A stretch of 64,000 nucleotides of DNA from Lachnospiraceae bacterium (GCA_017399685.1 JAFQBM010000024.1:1-64000); one strand, 5' to 3'. Shown: positions 1 to 8,513, counted from the stretch's first letter. Program-made: numbers and translations. The notes: generated by a model not told the origin, from the sequence alone.

Positions 1-1
1 A

Positions 2-760
2 GCCCTAAAGAAAGCAGATATTGGTGTTGCCATGGGTATTACAGGTACGGAAGTTTCCAAGGATGCAGCTGCCATGATTTTAACCGATGATAATTTTGCC
101 ACTATTATTAAGGCAGTAGCCAATGGACGTAATGTTTACCGAAACATTAAAAATGCCATTCAATTCCTGTTATCCGGTAATATGGCGGGAATACTTTCTG
201 TATTATATACTTCCTTAAGGGCATTACCGGTACCATTTGCACCAGTGCATCTGTTATTTATTAACTTATTAACAGATTCCCTTCCAGCTATTGCCATTGG
301 TATGGAACCGGCAGAAAAAGATTTGTTAAAACAAAAACCAAGAGATCCGAAAGAAGGAATTTTAACCAAGAAATTTATGTCCGATATTTTAATGCAAGGT
401 TTGTTGATTGCCATTTCAACTATGATTGCATTCCATATGGGGCTTGAAGCAGGTGGAGCGGCAGTGGCAAGTACTATGGCATTTGCAACTTTAACGGCTG
501 CAAGATTATTCCATGGATTTAATTTAAGAAGTGAACATTCCATCTTTAAAATTGGATTTAAGAGAAATTGGGCCAGCTTAGGAGCTTTTGCAGCAGGTAT
601 GGTATTCCTGAATTTAGTATTATTTGTACCGGCACTTAGCAAGCTATTTTCTGTAGCTGCTCTTACAGGAAATCAGATTGCAAGCGTTTATTTATTGTCA
701 GTAATACCTACGTTTATTATACAGCTTGTAAAAGTAGTAAAAGATTTAAGCAAGAAGTAA
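2..760 (+). CDS. Calcium-type P-type ATPase, C-terminal part (5' end outside window)
   Basis: This is the last ~252 residues of a cation-pumping P-type ATPase; the frame is open to the left edge. The visible start is the hinge just after the GDGxND loop (DIGVAMGITGTEVSKDAA), followed by about six hydrophobic segments. The segment with INLLTDSLPA matches the TM6 motif of PacL/SERCA-type pumps, where Asn, Thr and Asp help bind Ca2+, so a Ca2+ (or Mn2+) exporter is the best call. The phosphorylation DKTGT site and nucleotide-binding domain lie outside the window. A strong terminator follows about 35 bases after the stop, so this gene ends its transcript. Substrate is inferred from the TM6 motif only. 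Confidence 0.9.
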   Translation, partial: ALKKADIGVAMGITGTEVSKDAAAMILTDDNFATIIKAVANGRNVYRNIKNAIQFLLSGNMAGILSVLYTSLRALPVPFAPVHLLFINLLTDSLPAIAIGMEPAEKDLLKQKPRDPKEGILTKKFMSDILMQGLLIAISTMIAFHMGLEAGGAAVASTMAFATLTAARLFHGFNLRSEHSIFKIGFKRNWASLGAFAAGMVFLNLVLFVPALSKLFSVAALTGNQIASVYLLSVIPTFIIQLVKVVKDLSKK

Positions 761-793
761 AATAAGAGAAATATAAAAAAGTAAAATAGAGTG

Positions 794-845
794 AAAAAGC
801 TATCAACTATGTCTATTAATAAAACATAGGAGATAGCTTTTTTTA
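794..845 (+). terminator. Rho-independent terminator after the P-type ATPase
   Basis: Arms AAAAAGCTATC and GATAGCTTTTTT, extended inward by ACTATGT/ACATAG, form a hairpin followed by a T run. Confidence 0.85.
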
Positions 846-867
846 TGTTATATCCAAAATCTTCTTC

Positions 868-896
868 TTGAAATAAAGAGGGGGCTATGCTAAAAT
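868..896 (+). promoter_or_regulatory. Sigma-A-type promoter for the CydDC-like operon
   Basis: TTGAAA (868-873) and TAAAAT (891-896) are separated by 17 bases, just after the preceding terminator and about 58 bases before the first gene. Confidence 0.6.
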
Positions 897-953
897 TCTT
901 GGTTAGATAAAGCTAACTTCAAGGCAAATACATAAAGGATTGGTGTAATAGAA

Positions 954-2687
954 ATGATGATGAATAAAAGACTGATTGGAACAGTCAAAGAAAGTAAAAA
1001 GTATATTGTAGGGAACGTTTTGCTGCAATGGTGCTCTCTGGTGGCAAACATTGCTATGATGGCAGCAATTACCTGGTTACTTGGAGGTATTTTTAGGGAG
1101 ACAGCCGGAGGAAAAGAATTTGCAATTACTGCAATCATTGCAGTTTTGGCAGTCGTAATTAGATTTCTATGCACTGTCTTTTCCAGCCGTATGGCATATT
1201 TGTCTTCCAAAACCGTAAAGAAGACTTTAAGAGAATTGATATATATAAAGTTGTTAAAATTGGGAACTTCCTATAAAGAACAAGTCAAAACCTCTGAGAT
1301 TGTACAGGTGGCAGTGGAAGGAGTTGACCAGCTGGAAACCTATTTTGGTGCTTATTTGCCACAGTTTTTTTATGCCATGCTGGCGCCGTTTACTTTGTTT
1401 CTTGTGTTAAGTTTTATAAATCTTCCATCGGCGGTGGTATTGCTTATCTGCGTACCGATGATTCCGGTTGCCATTGCCCTGGTGCAGACATGGGCGAAAA
1501 AATTGTTATCTAAGTATTGGGGACAGTATACAGCATTAGGGGATACCTTTTTAGAAAATCTTCAGGGGCTGACTACCTTAAAGATTTATCAGGCAGATGG
1601 TTTCAAGAATGAAGAAATGAACCGGGAATCTGAGAAGTTTCGCAAAATTACCATGAAGGTACTAACTATGCAGTTAAATTCCATTACCATTATGGATTTT
1701 ATCGCTTATGGCGGTGCAGCTCTAGGATTGATTATGGCAACAACCCAATATCGTAGTGGAAATGTTTCACTGAAAGGGTGTCTGTTGATTATCTTATTAT
1801 CTGCAGACTTTTTTATTCCTATGCGGCAGCTTGGTTCCTTTTTTCACATTGCCATGAATGGTATGGCAGCAAGTGATAAAATATTCCGCCTGTTGGATTT
1901 GCCGGAGGAAGAGTCAAGGAAGGAAGAAGTATCGGCAGATGTTTCTATAGATTGTTCCGGCTTACGTTTTTCTTATGAGCCGGAACGGGAAATTTTAAAA
2001 GGAATAAATATGCAGTTTCCAAAGGGAAGTTTCACATCTGTCGTTGGGGAAAGTGGTTGTGGAAAGTCTACCATAGCAGCGATACTTATGGGAAGAAATA
2101 AAGGCTATACCGGTTCTATAAGACTGGGTGGCAAGGAACTTTCTGAATTATCAGAAGAGAGTATTATGAGCAATCTTACCTACATTAGTCATCAAAGCTA
2201 CCTTTTTAAAGGAACGGTACGGGATAATCTGCTGATGGGAAACAGCCATGCGACGGAAGAAGAAATGTGGGAGGTCTTAAAAAGAGTGAATCTGGCAGAC
2301 TTTATGAAAAATGAAAAAGGACTGGATACTCCTCTTTTAGAAAAGGCATCGAACCTTTCCGGAGGCCAATGTCAACGTCTGGCATTGGCAAGAGCACTTC
2401 TACATAATAGTGAAGTATATATTTTTGATGAGGCTACTTCTAACATTGATGTGGAAAGCGAAAATAATATTATGGCAGAAATTTATCATCTGGCAAAAAC
2501 CAAAACCGTGATTCTTATTTCTCATAGACTTGTGAATGTAGTAGGTTCAGACCAGATTTATGTAATGGAACATGGAAAGATTGTGGAAAGTGGAAGCCAC
2601 GAGAAATTGCTAAAAGGAAAAGGTGTTTATTCGAAGCTGTGGGAGGCACAGCAACAGCTTGAAAATTTCGGAAAGGAGGGACAATAA
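954..2687 (+). CDS. CydD-like ABC exporter half (permease-ATPase fusion)
   Basis: A 577-residue ABC half-transporter: an N-terminal six-helix exporter domain (about residues 15-310) fused to an ATPase domain. Walker A GESGCGKS lies near residue 365, the LSGGQ signature near 468, Walker B VYIFDEATSN near 488 and the H-loop ISHR near 522. The stretch GVDQLETYFGAYLPQ is typical of CydD, the partner of CydC in thiol/heme-related export. It is followed two bases later by a second half-transporter, so the two likely form a heterodimer. Three in-frame ATGs (954, 957, 960) are possible starts and none has a strong ribosome binding site. No cytochrome bd genes are in view, so the CydDC role is by family resemblance; a general heterodimeric exporter is the alternative. 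Confidence 0.85.
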   Translation: MMMNKRLIGTVKESKKYIVGNVLLQWCSLVANIAMMAAITWLLGGIFRETAGGKEFAITAIIAVLAVVIRFLCTVFSSRMAYLSSKTVKKTLRELIYIKLLKLGTSYKEQVKTSEIVQVAVEGVDQLETYFGAYLPQFFYAMLAPFTLFLVLSFINLPSAVVLLICVPMIPVAIALVQTWAKKLLSKYWGQYTALGDTFLENLQGLTTLKIYQADGFKNEEMNRESEKFRKITMKVLTMQLNSITIMDFIAYGGAALGLIMATTQYRSGNVSLKGCLLIILLSADFFIPMRQLGSFFHIAMNGMAASDKIFRLLDLPEEESRKEEVSADVSIDCSGLRFSYEPEREILKGINMQFPKGSFTSVVGESGCGKSTIAAILMGRNKGYTGSIRLGGKELSELSEESIMSNLTYISHQSYLFKGTVRDNLLMGNSHATEEEMWEVLKRVNLADFMKNEKGLDTPLLEKASNLSGGQCQRLALARALLHNSEVYIFDEATSNIDVESENNIMAEIYHLAKTKTVILISHRLVNVVGSDQIYVMEHGKIVESGSHEKLLKGKGVYSKLWEAQQQLENFGKEGQ

Positions 2688-2688
2688 A

Positions 2689-4362
2689 ATGAAAAAGAGA
2701 AGTGGATTTTTCGTTATGGCAAGACTGATAGGTCTTGTGAAGCCTTTGACAGGTTTTATGATACTTGCAATTTTCATGGGACTCATAGGGCATCTTTGCG
2801 CTGCGTTTATCACCATATTTGGAGGATATGCAGTACTGGAACTTTTGGAATTTAAGACGCCCTTTACTCTTACCGTGATTTTTGTCTGTGTTGTAGCTTT
2901 TGCTTTTTTAAGAGCAGTACTTCGTTATGGGGAACAGGCCTGCAATCACTTTATTGCGTTTAAGCTTCTTGCTCTGATTCGAGATAAGGTATTTTTGGCA
3001 TTAAGAAAATTATGTCCTGCGAAATTAGAAGGAAAAGAGAATGGAAATCTGATTTCTGTCATTACCTCAGATATTGAATTGTTGGAAGTTTTTTATGCCC
3101 ATACCATATCACCGGCAGCCATTGCCTTTTTATTTACAGTTGTGATGTGTGTGTTTATTGGAAGTTTTCATGAAGTTTTAGGATTAGTGGCTTTTTTTGC
3201 ATATATTACTGTGGGAATGGTGATTCCAATGGTGACTTCCAAGTTAAGTGGGGATAGTGGAATTCATTTTCGTAATCAATCTGGTGAGTTAAGCAGTTTT
3301 GTACTGGATAGCCTTCGGGGACTTTGGGAAACCCTGCAATATGGACAGGGAGAAAACCGTTTAAATCAGATGAATACAATGACGGATGAACTTTCCAAAG
3401 AGGAAGAACGCATGAAACGTATATCAGGGCGAAATATGGCGGTGACGAATACAGTGATTCTGCTATTCGACCTTATCATGTTATTGGTTTCAGCCTTGTT
3501 GTCTGTAGAAGGTGTAGTGGATTTTGAGGGGGTACTGATTCCAACCATTACGCTTATGAGTTCCTTTGGTCCTGTGGTGGCACTTGCCAATCTGGGAAGT
3601 ACCCTTCAAAACACCTTTGCAGCAGGAAACAGAGTGCTTGATATTTTAGAGGAAGTACCTATCGTGGAGGAAGTGGAAGGAGAAAGCGAAATTACCTTTA
3701 CAGAGGCAGAGCTTTCTGATGTTTCGTTTTCTTATGGAGAAGAAAGGATTCTGGATGAGGTATCGGTGAAGATTCCGGAAGGTTCTGTTGTAGGAATTGT
3801 AGGAAAAAGTGGTAGTGGAAAGTCTACACTTTTAAAACTTTTGATGCGTTTTTGGATTGTGGAAAAAGGAAAGGTACAGATTTCCGGTAGAGATATTGAA
3901 ACTATAAATACAACGAATTTACGGGATATGGAAAGTTTTATGACCCAGGAAACCCATCTCTTTCATGACAGTATTAAGAACAATTTACGGATTGCAAAAG
4001 AAGATGCGAAAGAAGAGGAAATCATAGCAGCTTGTAAAAAAGCCTCTGTTCATGAATTTATTATGAGTTTGCCACAGGGCTACGATACGCCAGTGGGTGA
4101 GCTTGGAGATACCCTTTCCGGTGGTGAGAGACAAAGACTGGGACTGGCAAGGGCATTTTTACATGATGCACCATTTCTTTTATTAGATGAACCTACCAGT
4201 AACTTAGACAGTTTGAATGAAGCAGTGATTCTTAAGTCATTGAAAGAAGAAGGTAAGGATAAGACTGTTGTATTGGTATCTCATCGCCAGTCTACCATGC
4301 GGATAGCAGACGAGATTTATTCCGTAGAAGAACTGTCAAAAACAGGGGGGAGGGTAAGTTGA
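2689..4362 (+). CDS. CydC-like ABC exporter half (permease-ATPase fusion)
   Basis: Second half of the heterodimeric exporter, 557 residues. The start at 2689 is chosen because GGAAAGGAGGG sits eight bases upstream; an in-frame ATG further upstream lies inside the previous gene. An N-terminal transmembrane domain covers about residues 10-310. Walker A GKSGSGKST is near residue 371, LSGGERQ near 475, and Walker B FLLLDEPTS near 496. Both halves keep intact ATPase motifs. The next gene begins at the stop codon, indicating translational coupling. The pairing and order match CydD followed by CydC; the substrate (glutathione/cysteine or heme in the characterised family) cannot be read from the sequence. 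Confidence 0.85.
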   Translation: MKKRSGFFVMARLIGLVKPLTGFMILAIFMGLIGHLCAAFITIFGGYAVLELLEFKTPFTLTVIFVCVVAFAFLRAVLRYGEQACNHFIAFKLLALIRDKVFLALRKLCPAKLEGKENGNLISVITSDIELLEVFYAHTISPAAIAFLFTVVMCVFIGSFHEVLGLVAFFAYITVGMVIPMVTSKLSGDSGIHFRNQSGELSSFVLDSLRGLWETLQYGQGENRLNQMNTMTDELSKEEERMKRISGRNMAVTNTVILLFDLIMLLVSALLSVEGVVDFEGVLIPTITLMSSFGPVVALANLGSTLQNTFAAGNRVLDILEEVPIVEEVEGESEITFTEAELSDVSFSYGEERILDEVSVKIPEGSVVGIVGKSGSGKSTLLKLLMRFWIVEKGKVQISGRDIETINTTNLRDMESFMTQETHLFHDSIKNNLRIAKEDAKEEEIIAACKKASVHEFIMSLPQGYDTPVGELGDTLSGGERQRLGLARAFLHDAPFLLLDEPTSNLDSLNEAVILKSLKEEGKDKTVVLVSHRQSTMRIADEIYSVEELSKTGGRVS

Positions 4363-4697
4363 TGACCGATGTTCAAAGTAAACGGGAAAGAGAAAAAGCA
4401 GTGGTGTCCAAAATGATTGCGATTTATTGTAAAAAAAATCATTCAGGTAAGGGTGGTCTTTGTCAGGAATGTCTGGAACTTGAAACCTATGCAAGATTCA
4501 GAAGTGATAAGTGTCCCTTCATGGAAACAAAGACATTTTGTTCAAACTGTAAAGTTCATTGCTATAAGCCGGAAATGAGAGAGAAAATACGAGAAGTCAT
4601 GCGATTTTCAGGTCCCAGAATGATATTTTATCATCCGGTAACAGCAATTCGTCATGTTATAGAATCAAAGAAGGAAAAAAGGAGAGTGAAACCATGA
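4362..4697 (+). CDS. YgbA / nitrous-oxide-stimulated promoter family protein
   Basis: A 111-residue cysteine-rich cytosolic protein. Cysteines fall in the patterns CxxC, CPF and CSNCKVHCY, and the C-terminal part FSGPRMIFYHPVTAIRHV matches the YgbA_NO family. In enterobacteria ygbA belongs to the NsrR (nitric-oxide) regulon; its molecular function is not well established. The ATG at 4362 overlaps the previous stop by one base (TGATG), with GGGGGGAGGG upstream; a TTG three bases earlier is an alternative start. Location inside a CydDC-like operon and before a DUF454 gene suggests a role in redox or nitrosative stress, perhaps metal handling through the cysteines. That is inference. Confidence 0.8.
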   Translation: MTDVQSKREREKAVVSKMIAIYCKKNHSGKGGLCQECLELETYARFRSDKCPFMETKTFCSNCKVHCYKPEMREKIREVMRFSGPRMIFYHPVTAIRHVIESKKEKRRVKP

Positions 4698-5098
4698 AAA
4701 TGAAGAAAATAGCATATATTATTACAGGATGTATTGGAGTAGGACTGGGGGCAGTAGGTGCAGTCCTTCCGTTGATTCCTTCATTTCCATTTTTATTACT
4801 GGCAGCCTTTTGTTTTGGAAGAAGTTCAGAAAAATTAAATCACTGGTTTACCCATACAAAACTTTATAAAAATAATCTGGAGAGTTATGTAAAAGGGGAA
4901 GGAATGACTCGAAAAACGAAAATCCGCATTATGATTACAGTAACATTGTTAATGTCTGTTGGATTTATTATGATGAGCAGAGTTCCAGTGGGAAGGATTG
5001 TGCTTTCCTGCGTATGGTTGTTCCACATTCTATATTTTACCTTTGGAGTAAATACTATAAAAACAGAGGGAGTAGAAAGTCTGCAGGATATGTCATGA
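4694..5098 (+). CDS. DUF454 (YbaN-like) small membrane protein
   Basis: A 134-residue inner-membrane protein overlapping the previous gene by four bases (ATGA). An N-terminal hydrophobic segment carries the family signature GxVGAVLPLIPSFPFLLLAAFCF, followed by the soluble stretch RSSEKLNHWFTHTKLY and two more membrane segments (about residues 78-98 and 103-118). This matches DUF454/YbaN. Biochemical function is unknown. In this operon it follows the YgbA-like protein, so the four genes probably respond to the same stress. It is the last gene of the unit; no clear terminator lies before the riboswitch region. Confidence 0.85.
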   Translation: MKMKKIAYIITGCIGVGLGAVGAVLPLIPSFPFLLLAAFCFGRSSEKLNHWFTHTKLYKNNLESYVKGEGMTRKTKIRIMITVTLLMSVGFIMMSRVPVGRIVLSCVWLFHILYFTFGVNTIKTEGVESLQDMS

Positions 5099-5130
5099 AT
5101 AAGTTACTGCATACAAATTTACTTTAGATA

Positions 5131-5332
5131 TAAGTTTTTCGAGTGGATGAAAGAAATACCTTGTACATCTGGGAAGGATGTGCTAGAATTTGTTCTGTCT
5201 GGGGAAACAAGTGAAAATCTTGTACGAGCCCGTCGCCGTGAAGTACAAAAAAGCAAGATTCATCTTACCAAAAGCCGCAGTTTAGGGACAAGCCATTGGA
5301 GAAAATCTGAGAAGGCAGATGAATTTAACTTA
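5131..5332 (+). ncRNA. Cobalamin-type riboswitch aptamer
   Basis: The core GGGGAAACAAGTGAAAATC (from 5201), then CCCGTCGCCGTGAAG, then AGCCATTGGAGA (from 5291) follow the order and spacing of the conserved cobalamin-riboswitch elements GGGAA, GGTGAAAATC, CCCGC..CTGTGA and AGCCAGGAGA. TAAGTT (5131-5136) can close the element with AACTTA (5327-5332). It lies in the 380-base untranslated gap before a DUF4430 lipoprotein and an ECF S component. An open frame crossing this region (5147-5428) shows no protein character and is not called. The downstream part to 5478 should contain the expression platform; GACTT/AAGTC near 5377-5402 may pair there. Confidence 0.75.
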
Positions 5333-5478
5333 AGATATGTCATGAATTATTTGATTTTACTAAAAGTAATTTGTGCTGACTTAAGTTTGGTACCAAGTCG
5401 AAATATCCAGGCAAAACAAACCTCATAGGATAACTGCGAGTGCCGGTTCTTGGGGAAATATCATCGAAGGAGAAAAAC

Positions 5479-5955
5479 ATGAAAAAAAGAACAATGAAAA
5501 TGGAAACAAAGAAAAAATCATTGTCACTGATCCTTTGTAGTGTGCTGATTGTGGCTATGGCACTGTTTACAACCGGTTGTGGTGATAATACAAACGAGAA
5601 AGATACCTCCACACAAGAATCACAGGTAACCCCTTCTGAAGAAGTTACTGTTTTAGGAGAGGGTGATACAAAGTTTAGCTTTTCCGTAGTGGATAAAGAG
5701 GGAACAGAAACGTTTTTTGAAATTCATACGGATAAGAAGGTAGTGGGAGAAGCATTGCAGGAACTTGATCTGATTGCAGGAGAAGACGGACAGTATGGTC
5801 TTTATGTAAAAACCGTAAACGGTATTACTGCAGATTATGACAAAGATGGTATGTACTGGGCATTTTATGTGAATGGTGAATATGCACAGTCTGGTGTGGA
5901 TACCACTGAGATAAAAGAAGGAGAAAGCTACTCCTTTAAGGTTGAAAAATCGTGA
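5479..5955 (+). CDS. DUF4430 lipoprotein, candidate cobalamin-binding uptake protein
   Basis: A 158-residue secreted lipoprotein. The start at 5479 follows GAAGGAG. A lysine-rich n-region, a hydrophobic core and the lipobox LFTTGC (Cys near residue 34) form a lipoprotein signal peptide. A short acidic/Ser-Thr linker leads to a DUF4430 domain (about residues 60-158), with the typical MYWAFYVNGEYAQSGVD and a C-terminal EGESYSFKVEK. DUF4430 is also the C-terminal domain of vertebrate transcobalamin-type B12 carriers. Together with the upstream riboswitch and the downstream ECF S gene this suggests an extracellular B12 binder feeding an ECF transporter. Binding has not been shown here; the inference rests on context and domain. 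Confidence 0.8.
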   Translation: MKKRTMKMETKKKSLSLILCSVLIVAMALFTTGCGDNTNEKDTSTQESQVTPSEEVTVLGEGDTKFSFSVVDKEGTETFFEIHTDKKVVGEALQELDLIAGEDGQYGLYVKTVNGITADYDKDGMYWAFYVNGEYAQSGVDTTEIKEGESYSFKVEKS

Positions 5956-6470
5956 AACTGACCATTAAGGAAATGACCATGTTTGCTATGTTGGGAGCAT
6001 TAATGTATATTTCCAAAGTAATTATGGAATTTGCCCCTAATGTTCATCTTTTGGGAGTATTTACCATAGCATACACGGTAGTTTATCGAAAAAAGGCGTT
6101 ATATCCTATTTATATTTATGTGATTTTAAATGGAGTTTTTGCCGGATTTGCCCCTTGGTGGCTGCCATATTTATATGTTTGGACGGTACTTTGGGGTGTT
6201 ACTATGCTGCTACCAAAAAAAATGCCGAAAAAAATTGCACCTATCGTATATATGGTAATATGTGCGGCTCATGGTTTTTTATTTGGAACCTTGTATGCTC
6301 CTGTGCAGGCAATTCTTTATGGATTAGATTTTAAAGGGACAATAGCATGGATTGTTGCCGGACTGCCATGGGATTTCATTCATGGGGTCAGCAATTTCTT
6401 TTGTGGAATCTTGATTGTACCAATCATTTCAATATTAAGACGTGCAGAAAGAAGCATAGTAAGAAACTAA
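5952..6470 (+). CDS. ECF transporter S component, probably cobalamin-specific
   Basis: A 172-residue hydrophobic protein with about six membrane segments, the size and layout of ECF-type substrate-binding (S) subunits. It begins with GTG at 5952, overlapping the previous stop (GTGA), so translation is likely coupled. The early membrane segment contains MFAMLGALMYISKVIMEF, typical of S components. The shared EcfA, EcfA' and EcfT energising subunits are not in this window and would be supplied from elsewhere, as in group II ECF systems. Substrate is inferred as B12 from the riboswitch and the DUF4430 neighbour; another vitamin is possible. Confidence 0.8.
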   Translation: MKLTIKEMTMFAMLGALMYISKVIMEFAPNVHLLGVFTIAYTVVYRKKALYPIYIYVILNGVFAGFAPWWLPYLYVWTVLWGVTMLLPKKMPKKIAPIVYMVICAAHGFLFGTLYAPVQAILYGLDFKGTIAWIVAGLPWDFIHGVSNFFCGILIVPIISILRRAERSIVRN

Positions 6471-6526
6471 ATATATTTTTTTCGGATGCCGGAATAGAGA
6501 AATCTGTTCTTGACGAAAGATATTTA

Positions 6527-6555
6527 TTGACAAGACTTTAATACTATGATATTCT
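6527..6555 (+). promoter_or_regulatory. Strong promoter for the structured RNA
   Basis: TTGACA (6527-6532) and TATTCT (6550-6555) are separated by 17 bases; predicted start near 6562, upstream of the folded RNA. The only gene downstream before the terminator is the RNA. Confidence 0.7.
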
Positions 6556-6578
6556 AACAAAAGTTTAAGAAAAAAGAT

Positions 6579-6815
6579 GATTTAGAGTTTTTCTTATAAC
6601 AATTATTAGGGACCACTCGTAAGAGTCAAGGCCATACGGACAGCCGGGTCCACTGCCGATTGGCAACTTAGTTGCCTTATTGATTGAGTTAAAAGCTCAA
6701 ATTTTATAAGTTGGTTTCTTATAAACCGAATAGCGCAAAGCGCTGACTTGTGAAACAGTCAATAAGAGTAGTAAAAGTAATGATTGCTATATAGACTCTG
6801 AATTTATTATAAGTA
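6579..6815 (+). ncRNA. Structured non-coding RNA, possibly raiA-motif-like
   Basis: No credible reading frame crosses 6471-7049, yet the segment is dense in base-pairing. Outer arms TTTAGAGT (about 6580) and ACTCTGAA, plus CTTATAA/TTATAAG, enclose it. Inside are ACTC-GTAA-GAGT (GNRA loop), GGACC (from 6610) with GGTCC (from 6647), GGCAAC-TTA-GTTGCC, TTGAG/CTCAA, AGCGC-AAA-GCGCT and GACT/AGTC hairpins. It has its own promoter upstream and a strong terminator at 6930-6966. Length (~230 nt) and the start GGGACCACTCGTAAGAGTC recall the raiA-motif RNA of Firmicutes, but I cannot confirm the family. A long leader controlling the polyamine operon is the other option. Confidence 0.65.
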
Positions 6816-6929
6816 GAAGTATCTGAGGAATCCATTTCTTTGGTAGAATAGATTTTTATTTTGTCACTTTACTGCATTACAGTGGCAAGGAATGGTTTGA
6901 TACAAGATTATGGTAATGTTTGACGTTTC

Positions 6930-6967
6930 AAGCAGCGTATTTTATAAATACGCTGCTTTTCTTTTTT
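6930..6967 (+). terminator. Strong terminator after the structured RNA
   Basis: Perfect 13-bp arms AAGCAGCGTATTT and AAATACGCTGCTT with a TAT loop, then TTCTTTTTT. It ends 83 bases before the decarboxylase start, so it either ends the RNA gene or acts as an attenuator. Confidence 0.92.
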
Positions 6968-7049
6968 ATATCTGTCAGTTTACAGTGTTTTTTACTCAGA
7001 CAGGTGGTTTGTTGATGAGACTTTTAGAATAAACGGGAGGACTTGAGCG

Positions 7050-8513
7050 TTGGAAGAAAGGATGAAGCAGTTAGACCAGTCAAGAGCGCCTATTTATGAG
7101 GCTCTTGAAGAATTCAGACAAATGAGGGTAGTTCCTTTTGATGTGCCAGGACATAAGAGAGGAAGAGGAAATCCTGAACTTACAGAATTTTTAGGCCAGC
7201 AATGTATCGGGGTAGACGTAAACAGCATGAAACCGTTGGATAATCTTTGTCATCCGGTTTCTGTCATAAGAGAAGCTGAGATTCTTGCAGCGGAAGCTTT
7301 TGGTGCCGAAAATGCCTTTCTTATGGTAGGAGGAACTACCAGTGCAGTACAAAGTATGGTTCTTACTGCCTGTAAACGCGGAGATGAAATCATTCTTCCA
7401 AGAAATGTACATCGAAGTGTGATTAACGCTTTAGTACTAAATGGAGCAATTCCGGTTTATGTAAACCCGGAAGTAGATAAACGACTAGGAATCGCTCTTG
7501 GCATGAAACGGGAACAGGTGGCAAATGCCATCAAAGAGCATCCAAATGCAGTGGCAGTATTGGTAAACAATCCTACGTACTATGGAATCTGTTCTGACTT
7601 AAAAGCCATTGTAAAAATGGCACATGACGCAGGAATGCTTTGTCTGGCAGACGAGGCTCATGGCACACATTTTTATTTTGGAGAAAATCTTCCGATATCT
7701 GCCATGGCAGCGGGAGCAGACATGGCTGCTGTATCCATGCATAAAAGTGGTGGAAGTCTGACCCAGTCCAGTCTTCTTCTTACCGGAAAGAATGTAAATC
7801 CGGGTTATGTAAGACAGATTATTAATCTGACCCAGACTACTTCAGGAAGTTATCTTTTAATGTCCAGCCTTGATATTTCAAGACGTAACCTGACACTTCG
7901 TGGAAGGAAGATTTTTAAACAGGTACAGGAACTGGCAGAATATGCAAGGGAAGAAATCAATGCCATTGGTGATTATGATGCTTTTGGAAAAGAGTTAATA
8001 GATGGTGATGCAGTGTTTGATTTCGACCCTACCAAACTCAGTGTACATACCCTAGATGTGGGACTTGCGGGAATTCAGGTTTATGATATATTACGGGATG
8101 AATATGACATTCAGATTGAGTTCGGTGATTTAGGAAATATATTGGCATATTTATCTATTGGCGACAGAGTGCAGGAAGTGGAGAGACTGGTGAGTGCTCT
8201 GGCAGAAATCCGAAGAAGATTTAAAGGAGATCCTTCCGGTCTTATGACGCAGGAATATATTGAACCGATTGTGGTAGCCAGTCCTCAGGAGGCATTTTAT
8301 GCTCCGAAGAAGAGTCTTCCGATTATGGAAACAGAAGGATATATCTGTAGTGAATTTGTAATGTGTTATCCTCCTGGAATTCCTATTTTAGCACCAGGAG
8401 AAAAGATTACAGCGGATATTTTAAAATATATTTCTTATGCACATGAGAAGGGCTGTCAGATGACGGGACCTCAGGATCCAAAAATCGAGAATTTAAATGT
8501 ACTTGATATTTAG
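7050..8513 (+). CDS. speA: Arginine decarboxylase (Orn/Lys/Arg decarboxylase family)
   Basis: A 487-residue PLP enzyme of the short aspartate-aminotransferase-fold decarboxylases found in Firmicutes. The catalytic lysine is in MHKSGGSLTQSS (about residue 232), the PLP-contact aspartate in LADEAHGTHFYF (about residue 201), and the C-terminal domain carries CYPPGIPILAPGE. The reaction is most likely arginine to agmatine, because an agmatinase lies two genes on; lysine or ornithine decarboxylation cannot be excluded. The start is TTG at 7050, nine bases after GGGAGG; an ATG at 7062 has no proper spacing. It heads the polyamine operon and sits behind a terminator, so it may have its own weak promoter in 6968-7035 or depend on readthrough. 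Confidence 0.88.
   Translation: MEERMKQLDQSRAPIYEALEEFRQMRVVPFDVPGHKRGRGNPELTEFLGQQCIGVDVNSMKPLDNLCHPVSVIREAEILAAEAFGAENAFLMVGGTTSAVQSMVLTACKRGDEIILPRNVHRSVINALVLNGAIPVYVNPEVDKRLGIALGMKREQVANAIKEHPNAVAVLVNNPTYYGICSDLKAIVKMAHDAGMLCLADEAHGTHFYFGENLPISAMAAGADMAAVSMHKSGGSLTQSSLLLTGKNVNPGYVRQIINLTQTTSGSYLLMSSLDISRRNLTLRGRKIFKQVQELAEYAREEINAIGDYDAFGKELIDGDAVFDFDPTKLSVHTLDVGLAGIQVYDILRDEYDIQIEFGDLGNILAYLSIGDRVQEVERLVSALAEIRRRFKGDPSGLMTQEYIEPIVVASPQEAFYAPKKSLPIMETEGYICSEFVMCYPPGIPILAPGEKITADILKYISYAHEKGCQMTGPQDPKIENLNVLDI

Noticed and set aside
160-642. Minus-strand frame of 160 codons opposite the P-type ATPase
   Set aside because: Antisense to a clearly coding, conserved membrane domain; no start signal.
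5147-5428. Open frame of 93 codons before the DUF4430 gene
   Set aside because: It lies on the cobalamin-riboswitch core, has no family-like composition and no convincing ribosome binding site.
6471-7049. tRNA, tmRNA or RNase P RNA
   Set aside because: No cloverleaf, CCA end, tag frame or RNase P core motifs are visible in this structured region.
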